The notes: generated from the letters alone by a model not told the origin. A DNA stretch of 64,000 nt from Meghimatium bilineatum (GCA_034231615.1 CM067322.1:63813032-63877031); one strand, 5' to 3'; shown: positions 24,021 to 35,834, numbered from the stretch's first letter. Numbers and translations are program-made.

Positions 24021-24665
24021 ACACTCTATCCATGTCGTCGTGTCTTTTAATTTTACCCCAAAAAATAGTTTTAACTTTAAAATGGTGTCCAGTAGCCAGC
24101 CTTCCTGTACATTAATTGTTCTGAACAATTCCTGGTGTGTTTTCCTTGTTGTCCATGGCATTATCAGAACTCTTCTATAACACTTTACTTCAAATGATAT
24201 TATTCTCCGGGCCACTGTTTCTTTAGTGTCCATACTTCATATCTCTATGTCGCCACAGGTAACACACATGGTCGTAGTAACAGAACTAGGTTTGTTTTTT
24301 TTTTTACCCTGCCATCGTTTCTTTAACTGTTTTAATTTTTACAGCGCCATTACCGTTCTTCTCTTAATCTCAACTGCAGTCACCCGCATTGTTTATATTA
24401 GTTTATAAATAATCAAAATGTGTCACTTCTTCTAAATTGCAGTTCTCAATATTAATTTTAGGTCTTGATTTAGTTTTGTTAGTTGATGTTATTTTTGTCT
24501 TTTTTTCATATTTTAGACCAAATTTTGTTGTTCGCTGAACTTTTGGGTTCACTTGATTATGTTAAATAGGTCGTGTTCGTTTGTTGTTAAAAGCACTGTG
24601 TCGTCTGCATATCTAATTTCTGGTATCTGCAGCCCTCCTATATTTACGGTTATATTTATCTATAA
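24021..24665 (-). pseudogene. decayed LINE reverse transcriptase fragment
   Basis: Read on the - strand, QIPEIRYADDTVLLTTNEHD near 24,580-24,635 is an intact RT catalytic block (YADD at 24,599-24,610). Downstream come NIENCNLEEVTHFDYL (about 24,410-24,460), the region before the thumb, and FEVKCYRRVLIMPW then QELFRTINVQEGWLLDTILK (24,070-24,190), the C-terminal region. Stops and shifts occur between blocks. It fits RTE/BovB-like elements. Its 3' end runs straight into the 25-bp array. Confidence 0.8.
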
Positions 24666-24854
24666 TTATATTTCAACGAACCGCCGAGGGTGGAAGGAGA
24701 AGATGCGTTAAAAGAAATCCTGGGTTGATAACATCAAGGAATGATCTATGCATGAGTTTTGTACACTCCTTCGAATGGCTGAGGACAAGAATTGTTTGGA
24801 TGACGTTTGTTCCTAATGTCTCCGGTGTGGCAGCCCTACGACTTGACGTGCTCT

Positions 24855-24919
24855 GTGTCCGGTTTGAGAGGTATATATTAATAATAATAATATTACTCTA
24901 TACCTCACAAACCGGACAC
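24855..24919. repeat. 21-bp hairpin
   Basis: gtgtccggtttgagaggtat (24,855) pairs with atacctcacaaaccggacac (to 24,919) with one mismatch. The loop is an AT-rich taataataataat segment. This is a fold-back or remnant palindrome. Confidence 0.75.
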
Positions 24920-24944
24920 TCTTGGTGAGATGACCCGTAAACTA

Positions 24945-25595
24945 GAAAAAAAAGTATCTCTTTATACTAGTATTAAGTGTGACACATGTCGAACTAGAAC
25001 AGAAACTAGAATCTCCCTCCCTATACCTGTATTAAGTGTGACACATGTCGAACTAGAACAAAAACTAGAATCTCCCTATACGTGTATTAAGTGTGACACA
25101 TTTCGAACTAGAACAAAAAGTAGAATCTCCCTATACGTGTATTAAGTGTGACACATTTCGAACTAGAACAAAAACTAGAATCTCCCTATACTTGTATTAA
25201 GTGTGACACATGTCGAACTAGAACAAAAACTAGAATCTCCCTATACGTGTATTAAGTGTGACACATTTCGAACTAGAACAAAAAGTAGAATCTCCCTATA
25301 CGTGTATTAAGTGTGACACATTTCGAACTAGAACAAAAACTAGAATCTCCCTATACTTGTATTAAGTGTGACACATTTCGAACTAGAACAAAAACTAGAA
25401 TCTCCCTATACGTGTATTAAGTGTGACACATTTCGAACTAGAACAAAAAGTAGAATCTCCCTATACTTGTATTAAGTGTGACACATTTCGAACTAGAACA
25501 AAAACTAGAATCTCCCTATACTTGTATTAAGTGTGACACATTTCGAACTAGAACAAAAACTAGAATCTCCATATACTTGTATTAAGTGTAAGACA
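24945..25595. repeat. 55-bp minisatellite, about 12 units
   Basis: The unit runs ctatacgtgtattaagtgtg, then acacatttcgaactagaaca, then aaaactagaatctcc. Variants are cgtgt/cttgt and aaaag/aaaac, and several pairs of variants recur in order, pointing to block duplication. Confidence 0.95.
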
Positions 25596-25599
25596 TTAC

Positions 25600-25775
25600 A
25601 ATTTCGTTTTCTTCTGCTTTCGTTCTCGAACTCCTAAGCATTATCAGCATATAATTCGTAGAAGGGAATGGGATGGGTTATGTTTCACAGCTTGACTGCG
25701 ATATTAAGCCCGAGTCTTGGGCGTGGAACTCAAGTCTCATAATAATTAAATCTCTGATGGGTTAAATGGGTTGGT
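25600..25775. other. no gene seen
   Basis: Short spacer between the 55-bp array and the retroposon. Confidence 0.3.
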
Positions 25776-25790
25776 TGAAACTGGAATTTT

Positions 25791-26395
25791 ACGCATGTGG
25801 TTGCGTCTGTGGGTCTCACCAATGGCCCACTAGACATACCATCCATGCAACAGAAAACCTTAGTGGATGACATGAAGTTATATTGAGGTTATCTTCTTAT
25901 AGAAGCTTCATGGCATGTCATCTATACAGTTATAATTTTGTTTTGTTGTTGAAATGTTTTTCATGTTTGCCTGAATATATATGTATGGTTGGGAGGGAGC
26001 CATAGATGTACTGTGTAGCACTGTGGAGGAGGAAACTGACATCACTGTTTTTCCTATGGCTGAGGCCCATCATAGAGGCACAGTGACTCAGGACGTGACT
26101 GTCCTTTTGACTTGAACATTTGGTTGCATTCCTGGAGCTATAGAGAAGTTCGGCATAACCAGTAGTCAATTGGTGGCGGGGAATGAGCACAGTGAACCCT
26201 ATCTTGGCTATAGTGGTTAGGCACAGTGCATAGGTTGAAACCTACCTTTCTGGAGGTGTGATAGTTATTCTCTGGCTCTGCCTCGGGGGTGGGCCCAAAA
26301 TCCACAGACTTTCCTGCAATATAATGTCATCTAATGGCATTAGGTCAAAGGACATGAGCCCATGGAACGCTGGATCAGCAGCCAATCAACCAACC
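25791..26395 (+). mobile_element. 600-bp retroposon-like family, copy 2
   Basis: Nearly identical to the copy at 41,066. The same left end (tgtggttgcgtctgtgggtc), interior (ccttagtggatgacatg, gctgaggcccatcatagagg) and right end (ctggatcagcagccaatcaa) are present. The 12-base sequence aaactggaattt flanks it at 25,778 and 26,396, a probable target-site duplication of retroposition length. Open frames inside are short and broken. Confidence 0.8.
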
Positions 26396-26409
26396 AAACT
26401 GGAATTTCA

Positions 26410-29340
26410 TCTTTCGGGGTACAATAAGAAATAATGCATGTACACGTTATGGCGAATTCTATTGCAGAACGGTCTTTATTTCTAATGTCTAGAAATGCGC
26501 CCCCCCATCCACCATTTTTTCTCACTATTTAAAAGATAAACACGCGGTACCGACATTCTTTACATCCTACAACAAGACATCATGACAACAAATTTTGAGC
26601 ACAATAAGTTCACTCCTAAATGTACACTTTACAAATACACAGAAAACTGACAGATTTCCACCGTCAAACACAACACAAAATAACCGTTATCAGTATGCGA
26701 CTGATTATTAGTGTCACTGGACACGCTTTTTTAGTAAGTACAATGGATCACCCATTTTATCTAGGACGGTGACCGAAAAACACTCAAACTTAAATGAATA
26801 TTCAGGATAGTATGCCTGCTTTCTCTTCGTCTGTCTGTAGGAAACATGCTGAATGTCAAGGACGAGCAATAATATACTTTTATATTTTTCTTCGCCATTT
26901 GGAAATTTTGCTACATTTCTTTACAGCTAACCTCAACATTGCGATATGTGCAACTTTATATGTGACAAATGTATGCTTACTAGCTTTACAGCTAACTGCA
27001 ATATCGCGATATATTCAACTTTATGCGCGACAAATTCATGTTCAATACATGTAATATTTGTGCGCAGTATTCTGTTGCCCCTCTTTACGTTCCTGCTAAT
27101 CAAATTTCATGTGATGCAAAATTAGCTATTGGAAATGAAGGCAGGTTTTGATCATGACTAATTTCCGGGCCGTGACAGTGTATTAGTGTTCGTATTCCTG
27201 TCATTTAGCGCTATGTAGTCCACAAAATAAAAACAAAATAAAAACAAAGCTGTCTTTTTGTGCATTTATATAATAATAATACTGAACCTTTAACCTGTTT
27301 GTGTCGTAGGTGTGAAACATTAGACACATAAGCACAGCAAACCGTTCAAACATTATACTTTTCTACTATAAAGACGAGTGTGGAAACATCACGCCCTGAT
27401 CATTGCTTGATGTTATCTAGCCAGCTTGGATTGTGTTATTTTTGTTTGGTACATTACGGGCAGCAGTGACCACTTTTTAACTAAAAAAATGAGTACATTA
27501 TTTAACGAAACGAAATATCGCTAAAGACGTATTTCATAGTAACGAAGAATACTGGCGCATTCAACGATCTGCCGCTACACATTGAGAGACCTTGGGGACG
27601 AGGGGGCTTCTCGGTGCATAGCGGGCAGATCGATGCAGAACAATCGACTTTTTAATCTGAGTTCAGCGAGGTCACGAAAGCTGAATGAAACTACGTATAA
27701 TATTAAAATTTCAAATCTGATCACTGCATCCCATAATGAACCGTTATTTTATCTGTTCAACGAACCAAGGTTTAATTTATATTGAGAGATGACAATGGGT
27801 TACATGTAGTTTCATTCGACGAGATGCTGACGGGTTGTCAAGAATATCGTGATGTCAATATTCCGTTGTTGTTTTTTTTCTAATGAGGCCTTCTGCAGAA
27901 CATCAAATAACAAGAACATTATCACAGAGTTTACAATAGATATTTCCAGCTAGTTTCTCTGTGCTCATTTATACTTGCTAAAAAATATATGTTGAGTTTC
28001 TGTCTCCACTTTTCTTGTAGTGTTAGATATAATTTACGTTAAACACAATGTCGATGAGAATCACAATGAACTCGCAGACAACTCGAACATAGGGTATGGG
28101 TACGAAAAAATACAAATTTCAGTATGCAAGACAATTTCAACGCTTCAACCGTAAGGGCTTTTTCAAGAAAATATAAGACAAACAGTGAAAACACAGTAAA
28201 AACATTTTAAAGTAATGGTACTATCACAAAAGCATTAGACGGCAGACATTTTAACAGCAGAGATATACAAGGTAACTATGACGTATCTATACACAAGTGT
28301 TGTCATAGAGACGCACATGAAAAAAAAATGGGGAATCAGAACGAAATAAAACAGCTATTCCTGAAAACAACATGAGCAACAACACAACAAAGCCCCCCCC
28401 CCCCACCCCCACAATATAAATAGATGAATGATTCATATCAAGACAAAATCGCAAAGGTACCAAACTGCTAAATATAGCGATTTTCAATGGTGTATCTAAC
28501 TCTATAGTCTGTGGTACAAGATCTTAATGCAGTGTTCTGATTATCACAGATTATTATCGCAATTGAAATTTATAGTGATAAGAGTTTGTCTGCTGTGCTT
28601 AATGGCATGAATATGTTGGCAGAAGGTAACGTATCGTTTCTATGATATCGACCTACCTGAATAGGTAACACTTAATATTTTGCTAACTTCACCTATATAA
28701 TTTCTGATAAAATGTAGGAAATATTCAATACGTCTGTTATGTGCTTAGTTTAATCTCTAGGCAATGACCTGAATATAAAATACAATATAGCTTATGATTT
28801 TGTACAGATTATGAGATCTTAGCTGGACCGTATGTTCTGCTAACATTAGGGGGAATGGTTACCTAAAGAAGAAAAACCACGAAAAAAACGTGATTTATTT
28901 GTTTTCGTGTGTGTGCCAGATCCTTGTTTTAATGAACCATTTGATTACCTTTTTCTGAAATATCACTGAGGGTGTTTTTTTTACCCGTCGTTTGGCCAAG
29001 ATTCTAGTACTAAAATCATGTAGGGTACGCCACACAATTCCCCCCCCCACCTTATTACGAACCTGTCTTAGTCCGATACGGTGTCACTGTGTTCTCTCCA
29101 GAGAATGAAATGTATTAATATTACGTTTTGCAGATTGCCTGTGATATATGCGCATTTTAATCTGACAGACCATACTTCACCATGTCTAATGGGTCATTTT
29201 AGCGTATTCAGTAGAGTAAAGAAATTCCACCCTAAACCTTCTTAGTTATCTTTTACGGCATACACGACATGTCACATATTACTATTCTTTGCTCACCTTT
29301 CTAGTTTCGGCAATACACTGATGACTCATAAATTTACCTA
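26410..29340. other. no gene assigned
   Basis: Mostly AT-rich. Notable parts: a poly-C run at 28,392-28,402, and a 50-base segment at 28,623-28,680 (acgtatcgtttctatgatat) repeated at 30,615. An open frame at 27,582-27,785 lacks family or splice support. The aacgcttcaaccgtaagggc text at 28,140 resembles the reverse-oriented edge of dispersed repeats. Confidence 0.3.
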
Positions 29341-29347
29341 ACAGACT

Positions 29348-30372
29348 TACACTTTCTCAATAGGAGACTTTTCAAAGCAGTGCACACATGCCCTCTCTCA
29401 ATAGAAGACTTTTCAAAGCAGTGCATACGTGTCCTCTCTCAATAGGAGACTTTTCAAAGCAGTGCACACATGCCCTCTCTCAATAGGAGACTTTTCAAAG
29501 CACTGCACACCTGCCCTCTCTCAATAGAAGACTTTTCAAAGCATTGTATACCTGCCCTCTCTCAATAGGAGATTTTTCAAAGCAGTGCACACATGCCCTC
29601 TCTCATTAGTAGACTTTTCAAAGCAGTACATACACGCCCTCTCTCAATAGAAGACTTTTCAAAGCAGTGCACACATGCCCTCTCTCAATAGGAGACTTTT
29701 CTAAGCAGTGCACACATGCCCTACCTCAATATGAGACTTTTCAAAGCAGTGCACACATGCTCTCTCTCTCAATAGGAGACTTTTCAAAGCACTGCACACC
29801 TGCCCTCTCTCAATAGAAGACTTTTCAAAGCATTGTATACCTGCCCTCTCTCAATAGGAGACTTTTCAAAGCAGTGCATATATGCCCTCTCTCAAGAGGA
29901 GACTTTTCAAAGCAGTGCACACATGCCCTCTCTCAATAGAAGACTTTTCAAAGCAGTGCACACATGCCCTCTCTCAGTAGGAGACTTTATTAAGCAGTGC
30001 ACACCTGCCTTCTCTGAATGGGAGACTCTTCAGAGCAGTGCACACATGCCCTCTCTCAAGAGGAGACTTTTCAAAGCAGTGCACACATGCCCTCTCTCAA
30101 TAGGAGACTTTTCAAAGCAGTGTACACCTGCTCTCTCTCAACAGAAGACTTTTCAAAGTAGTGCACACATGCCCTCTCTCAATAGAAGACTTTTTGAAGC
30201 AGTGCACACATGCCCTCTCTCAATAGGAGACTTTTCAAAGCAGTGCACACCTGCTCTCTCTCAACAGAAGACTTTTCAAAGTAGTGCACACATGCCCTCT
30301 CTCAATAGAAGACTTTTTGAAGCAGTGCATATATGCCATCTTTCCAGAGGAGACTTTTCAAAGCAGTGCATC
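29348..30372. repeat. 40-bp minisatellite, about 25 units
   Basis: The unit runs cctctctcaataggagactt, then ttcaaagcagtgcacacatg. No frame of the + strand unit contains a stop, so the array reads as a 205-codon open frame from 29,833 that cycles through three peptide versions. The start ATG lies inside the repeat, so I treat it as non-coding. Confidence 0.95.
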
Positions 30373-30389
30373 AAAGTCGTTGCGATTAT

Positions 30390-30470
30390 AAAAAAATTCC
30401 GCCTCAACTGGGGAATGAACCCAGGACCATATGCGAAGCCACTGCGCTAACGCTGCTCCTCAATCCGCTT
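30390..30470 (-). mobile_element. SINE family 1, head fragment
   Basis: On the - strand the tRNA-like head is clear: gcgttagcgcagtggcttcg, then a box B, gggttcattcccc, and gttgaggcggaa. The body and tail are missing. It lies about 20 bases beyond the end of the 40-bp array. Confidence 0.75.
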
Positions 30471-30474
30471 ATTA

Positions 30475-31370
30475 AATTAAACTCAATATGTCGGCTGTGT
30501 GCTTATTTTTCTTTCGTTTACAAAACCTATATCATGTGAATACTCACACAACAGTTATAATTCTGTTCTAAAACTATCTCTGAACTAAGAACGTAGAGTA
30601 CCAACTTCCCGTAAAGGTAAAGTATCGTTTGTACGATATCTACCTACCTGAATAGATAACACATAATGGTAATTGAATTTAGTCAACACAACTACTATGC
30701 AACACCAAATAAATTAATTGTAATAATTTATAGACGTAGTTTAAATGTACAGGTGCCTCTGAAGAAGATTGGTTGATGTCAGAATAGTCAGTTTATGAGT
30801 GTGGACCCAAACCTTGCGGGTCTCAACAGAGTAAATATTGACAGACACGTGTGAGCTGTAAGCAACAGGCGGAGATTTGTAGACTGGGACGTGAATATAA
30901 AGCACATTATAGCTTCCGGGCTGGAAGTTCAAATCTATCCACACCTGGCGCAGCTCATGAGTTGAATGTTTTGAATTTCAATCCAAACTGCAGCAGCAAA
31001 TAGACTTACCCGAAGTCGTATCAGACCCAGGTGTTGCCGTTTGTCAAATCCATTCAAAATTGGCGTAATTTCGTCTGAAATGTAAACTTTCGATGTGATG
31101 GTGTTTCAAACTTATTGAGAAGAGTTCCATCGAATGTATAATATCCGTTGGTTGCAAATGTGAAAAGGCGAGAGAAATAAAACTGGTTTCTTAAAAGGGT
31201 ATGAATAGTTTGCGCAGTTCTAGGGAAGGGCAACAAACCGCAGTGAATGATAGAAATTGCTATACAGATACGTCAACGAATATCTAACCCGAAATGTGAT
31301 TTATCATTAAATGAATACATCAATTGTTATTCTTCTTTGTATCACTGTTCTTTCGCTCACGTTTGGTTTT
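30475..31370. other. no gene assigned
   Basis: Repeats the 28,623 motif at 30,615-30,670. A - strand open frame at 31,054-31,300 ends shortly before a donor-like CGG|gtaagtct at 31,010, but contains stops, so it could be a broken exon or chance. A tRNA-like box B (gttcaaatct) lies at 30,927. Confidence 0.3.
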
Positions 31371-31374
31371 GTAG

Positions 31375-31572
31375 AAAGATTCCACCAAGAATATGTACAG
31401 CATTGCTGTTTGCATCTATAGACTTCTCTGGCCTCGAGCGACCACTGCCACTGAGAACGGTACGAATCCTTCTTTTGTGGGGCAGAACAGTGCGTTCAGT
31501 CAACCCGCATCGGTACGCGTTTCCGAGTTTGGAGCTCATAACCTTAGCAAACATCTTGCGGGCACTGGAGAG
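31375..31572 (+). CDS. candidate coding exon, unknown protein (exon B)
   Basis: An excellent acceptor (tttcgctcacgtttggttttgtag) precedes this stretch. Starting with one base of a split codon, it is open for 65 codons and includes SVNPHRYAFPSLELITLAN, a leucine-rich, protein-like sequence. The donor, GAGAG|gtcatg, is weak. The phases join both exon A (6,897) and exon C (39,951). Caution: another + frame and a - strand frame are open over the same bases, and the - strand also has an acceptor-like site at 31,567 and a good donor (AAAC|gtgagc) near 31,365. The strand is not certain. GC and CpG are above background. Confidence 0.45.
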
Positions 31573-31579
31573 GTCATGA

Positions 31580-32735
31580 TAATAGAACGTACGAAGCGAA
31601 GGTTATTTGCATTCAGGAATAGACAGAATCGCTTTCAGCTTCTCCAGTCCAGACTCAAAACAATCGTCAACAATGGACAATGTTGTTTTTTTGTCTTTCA
31701 TTTTTTCAGTTAGCGTATTTGAATCATGTGAAAACAGTCGTTTGCTGTAACTGAATAGACCTGTCTCCAAAATATAAAGGCTCTTAAGCCGGGGTGGTGT
31801 GTTATGATATGTGTTGAATCCAAAAGGCTAGTATCGAGAACAAAATCCACCGCCTTTCAGTGGCCCCTTTAAGTTACAAATGTGTTAATTAAACTGCGGA
31901 ATGGATGAATTGATGTGGATCTCCAAACAATCTGTGGAGAATCAAATATATGTCAATGAAGCATAAATACTCTCAATGCAGTATACATCTTAGAGCAAAC
32001 GTGAAATATAGAACAAGTCGATCTCAGGTGCCAGTTTCATCGAACTTCTTCAGTTTGAAAGCGACCATGGTTATTGCTGGTGGGTATATAGCCGAAGAAA
32101 TTTGTGAGAATTCTTATAATTGTTTCCGGAGAACTAAACATCAATTCCCCTACGAACTTGGAATAAAGGTGTACATACTCATATAGTTTGTTTTCCGTGT
32201 CTCACAGAGAAAGAAATCCAAATGAAATAAGTATATCAATTTGTGAAGTCTATTTATTTCATTCTGTTTTATTTGCTCTGGGCTATCGCCAATTTGAAAA
32301 AAGTGCTCGGCGTTTTATTTAAATGAAAACTCGATTCTTAGTACAAGAAATTATGAAAGTTATTTCTTGGTGTTTTCGTCCCTGGAGCTACAGCAGACAA
32401 CGAGCACAAACTGCTACAGAATGGGATAATGTGATCCAGAAAATGTTGATAAAACAATTTTATTCTAGTTTCAGTTCCGATTTGTTTGCTCACAGCCGAT
32501 TCTAAACCCTCAAAACAAGCCTATGCTCAACACACCACAGACTACTCTAATGCGCATATATATGTGTGTGTATGTGAAAACGATATGACTTTCATATATT
32601 GAAGTGTACTATATCATGTCGTATCATATGATATCATATCATACCATTATATATGTTCATATATTTTTTATTAATTAAAAAATAAATTTAATGGTTTAGT
32701 TTTATTGTGTGCACCTGAATAATAAGACTATAGTA
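31580..32735. other. no gene seen
   Basis: AT-rich, with a run of atcata motifs near 32,610-32,650. Open frames at 31,950 and 32,323 (60-78 codons) have no recognisable features. Confidence 0.3.
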
Positions 32736-32744
32736 TGTTGTTTT

Positions 32745-33190
32745 ACCTAATGAGTTGTAACTTGGAAATGATATAAATGTTGTGTGAGTTGTAACATGGA
32801 AATGATATAAATATTGTGTGAGTTGTAACTTGGTAATGATATAAATATTGTGTGAGTTGTAACGTGGAAATAATATAAATATTGTGTGAGTTGTAACATG
32901 GAAATGATATCAATGGTGTGTGAGCTGTAACTTGGAAATGATATAAATGTTGTATGTATTGTAACTTGGAAATGATATAAATGTTGTATGTATTGTAACT
33001 TGGAAATGATATAAATGTTGTATGTATTGTAACTTGGAAATGATATAAATGTTGTATGTATTGTAACTTGGAAATGATATAAATGTTGTATGTATTGTAA
33101 CATGGAAATGTTATAAATGTTCTGTGAGAATAAACTTGGAGATAATATAAACGTTGTATGTATTGTACCTTTGAAATGCTACATATGTTG
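32745..33190. repeat. 34-bp minisatellite, about 13 units
   Basis: The unit runs gtaacttggaaatgatataa, then atgttgtatgtatt. The left half has a tgtgagtt variant and the centre is homogeneous. The - strand of the unit lacks stops in the frames it cycles through, giving a 118-codon open frame that I regard as incidental. Confidence 0.95.
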
Positions 33191-33395
33191 TATCAGATAT
33201 AATGTGTAGATTAAATTGATGTAAAAAGATGAAAAGCCTCATTGTTATCTTTGCGTGATCATTACTATTTCTTCGTAAGCACTGGTAAAATATGTGTGAT
33301 TATTTACATCAGTTGTCTGATAGAATTATTGACAATCTCGTGCGATCGAGTAGTAGGAGTTCACTTACAGGACTGATACACTGATATCATGTGAT

Positions 33396-33635
33396 ATGAG
33401 AATAGTTTTAAGTTTGACATTAATACTGGTTGTCTGCTGTGTTTCCACTCAATCAACATGCGGATCATTGCCTTTCTTCCCTCAAGACTGGCTCGTATCT
33501 TATCCAGATTATCTTCTCACTCACGAAATTTGTATCCAAGTTCATCACTTATTGAGCAGCTCTCATATGGCCATCTCAAAGATCATGTGGTTTGAGTACC
33601 CTAGGGAGAGGATCAGCCGAGTACCTTCCTGTTGA
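33396..33635 (+). CDS. possible small secreted-type ORF, uncertain
   Basis: A 79-codon ORF begins MRIVLSLTLILVVCCVSTQS, a textbook-like signal peptide with a hydrophobic core and small residues before a likely cleavage site. The rest has few cysteines and matches no family I know. A weak acceptor-like cag lies at 33,370. It could be a first exon, a small secreted peptide, or chance in a hydrophobic-biased region. There is no neighbour evidence. Confidence 0.2.
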   Translation: MRIVLSLTLILVVCCVSTQSTCGSLPFFPQDWLVSYPDYLLTHEICIQVHHLLSSSHMAISKIMWFEYPRERISRVPSC

Positions 33636-33639
33636 CAGT

Positions 33640-34319
33640 CCACGGGCATGGACAACCTGACACTACTGATGGCTAGAACGGTTGGAGCTCAATGATAAGT
33701 TTCCGAAATCTGGAATCTGAGCGTTTTAAGTCGTGACGAACACGTGACCCAGAATTTCTCGGAGATTTGTGGCCCGTGCAATGAACGTGATTCACATTAC
33801 ATCTGATGCTGATTTAGACTCACTTGCTCCATTTTTTCTACTTCCTGACATAGTCATCATTCAATATTTCTTAAACAAATCTGTCGTGCGGGCATACCAG
33901 TCGGTGGTTAGTTAGCAAGCTGGTTAGATAGCTATCTGGATAGTTAGTTATAGTTAGCTAGTTTGTTCAATTGGGTCAAAGTTGGCATATAGGACAGTAG
34001 TCATTTATTTCTTTGAAGAGTTTCTCGTTACAAGTTCTATGTGTTGTTTATGTCTGTCTAATTTGAGCTTTCTATTGACTTTTCTGTGTAGTTTCTTTGG
34101 GCAACCAGTTTTTCTTATGCCCTCTACGTGAAGGTGTGTTCACCCATTCTAAGTATGTAGTTGATGTAATTATGACATCTTCTTCGCGTAAAACTTGACA
34201 CAAATTCTTGATTCGTTTCTTCCCTCAGTCAATTGCTTGTTTTAAAATCAATCGTTCATAATAACACACAAACACACACGCACACGCGCGTATGAGCATA
34301 CACACACACACGGGCTAAT

Positions 34320-34357
<38 letters not shown>

Positions 34358-34480
34358 CTTATTTCAATTACGTCAATTTGATTTTTATATGTATATTATC
34401 TTTCTTTAAACAATTCCACTAATACTCAGCGTCACTTTCCAGACGTGACTGGTACTGCCTAATTACCATAATCGTTCATT
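33640..34480. other. no gene seen
   Basis: Contains a short tagttagctagtt run (33,905-33,965), CA repeats (34,265-34,335) and an (AT)n at 34,335-34,358. Confidence 0.3.
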
Positions 34481-34494
34481 AGTATTGTATCTAT

Positions 34495-34752
34495 TAGGAG
34501 CCGCTTTAGCGCACTGGCTTCGCATATGAGTGGTCATGGGTTCATTCCCCAGTTGAGGCGGACATATTTTTCAGACCGCCACGGCTCCCGGGTCGACCCA
34601 GCCTTAAATGGGTACCAGATTTATCTGGGAAGTAAAGACTGCGAGGAAAATGAGATGGCTACCGCCCTCATTTGCAGAGCCTCTGAAATGTGAGATCGAT
34701 AACATCTCACACCCCTACGGCATTAATAAATGATGTGGGTTACTTTACTTTT
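34495..34752 (+). mobile_element. tRNA-derived SINE, family 1, copy 2
   Basis: Box A region (gctttagcgcactggcttcg), box B (gggttcattcccc), body (accgccctcatttgcagagc) and a TTACTTTACTT tail. It is flanked by a perfect 12-base duplication, tattgtatctat, at 34,483 and 34,753. This fixes the boundaries and shows insertion by target-primed retroposition. Confidence 0.9.
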
Positions 34753-34765
34753 TATTGTATCTATC

Positions 34766-35085
34766 TCTGAAATACTAAATGACTGTCCTTACTTACTGTA
34801 TTATTTTTATTTTGTTTTTGTTTGACAGAGCAGTTAATATGACTTTAGTGAGGCGAATGTAATGGCGTTAAAGAAAACTAATCATCTTATAAATATATTA
34901 GGTTTGCTTATTTTTTTTTAGAAAACCCGTTTAGAAGGTAGTGGGTTGGAGGCTTCCATTTTCTGCGTTCGCTTTCTGATAGCCATCGCCATATTTCGTG
35001 TGATTTCGCCAGAGAATGTGAAATTCGTTTTGCTACTAATTTAATTTGAGCTATGTAGGCCTAATACATCCGATTTCGGCATGTT
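34766..35085. other. no gene seen
   Basis: Spacer with poly-T at 34,911-34,919. Confidence 0.3.
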
Positions 35086-35086
35086 T

Positions 35087-35281
35087 TTATTTTAGCTGAG
35101 CCTCACTGAGTGTCAGCTCTACGCCATGAGGTTTATGACCTACTGAAGCCGTTGGATACTGTAGGCGCAAACATATCCGTCCGTAGGTTGTAGTTTCTGA
35201 GGAGACAGTCAGTATCAATTTAGACAAGGATCGACCACATCTTATCTCGTGCGAGGTGTTCCGGTGCCAGTGAACTTGTGT
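35087..35281 (-). CDS. weak candidate 3'-terminal exon
   Basis: On the - strand an acceptor-like aattttttacacaag precedes about 64 open codons that include TYGRICLRLQYPTASVGHKP and end at a stop overlapped by aataaa, a possible poly-A signal. The sequence is CpG-richer than its flanks and protein-like, but unrecognised. The + strand also has an acceptor-like site at 35,095, so the strand is uncertain. Confidence 0.25.
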   Translation of the reverse strand, partial: TQVHWHRNTSHEIRCGRSLSKLILTVSSETTTYGRICLRLQYPTASVGHKPHGVELTLSEAQLK

Positions 35282-35374
35282 AAAAAATTGGTCCATACCA
35301 AATCCCCCCCCCCCTCTTCCCTGCGCTCTCGCGTATGAGCCAGTATCTCGATTGTCAGCGCTGTTCTGTTATAG

Positions 35375-35830
35375 AACAATCTCAACAGTGAAGTTAGGAT
35401 ATGGTGTTTTGTTCTCATCTGTTTTGTTCACTGACATCGTGAAATTTAGATGGTTGATTCTCGTTAATAGTCGATGTTTTGTTCACTGACAATGAGCCGT
35501 TATGATAGGGTTGATTCTCCTTCTGAGCCGAAGTTTTGTCCACCGACATCAGAGTTTATTCTCCTTCTCATCCGTGGTTTTTTCCACATCAGAGTTGATT
35601 TTCTTACTTAGCCGAGGTATTTGTCACCTACATCGTTTAGTAAGGATGGGTTTAATTATATTTCTAAGTCGAGGTATTATTCACCGACATAGTAAAGTTA
35701 GGATGAAATTGATTTTATTTCTCCGACAAGGTTTTGTTCGCGGATATCCTGAAGTTAGGATATGGTTGATACTACGAGTACTTCTCAGCCGAGGTTTAGT
35801 TCACGGACATTGTGAACACTTTCTTCAAGT
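35375..35830. repeat. degenerate minisatellite of about 55-60 bp
   Basis: About 8 diverged units share gttttgttcaccgacatcgt, gaagttaggatatggttgat and tctccttctcagccgagg. Unit length varies from about 45 to 65 bases, suggesting an old array. Confidence 0.75.
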
Positions 35831-35834
35831 TTGA

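Noticed and set aside
25930..26525. Small genes on the - strand at 26 kb (also 41.2 kb)
   Set aside because: Both lie within copies of the 600-bp retroposon-like family and are broken differently in each copy.
31054..31300. - strand exon ending at CGG|gtaagtct near 31,010
   Set aside because: Good donor, but two stops lie between it and the open frame; not supportable as an intact exon.
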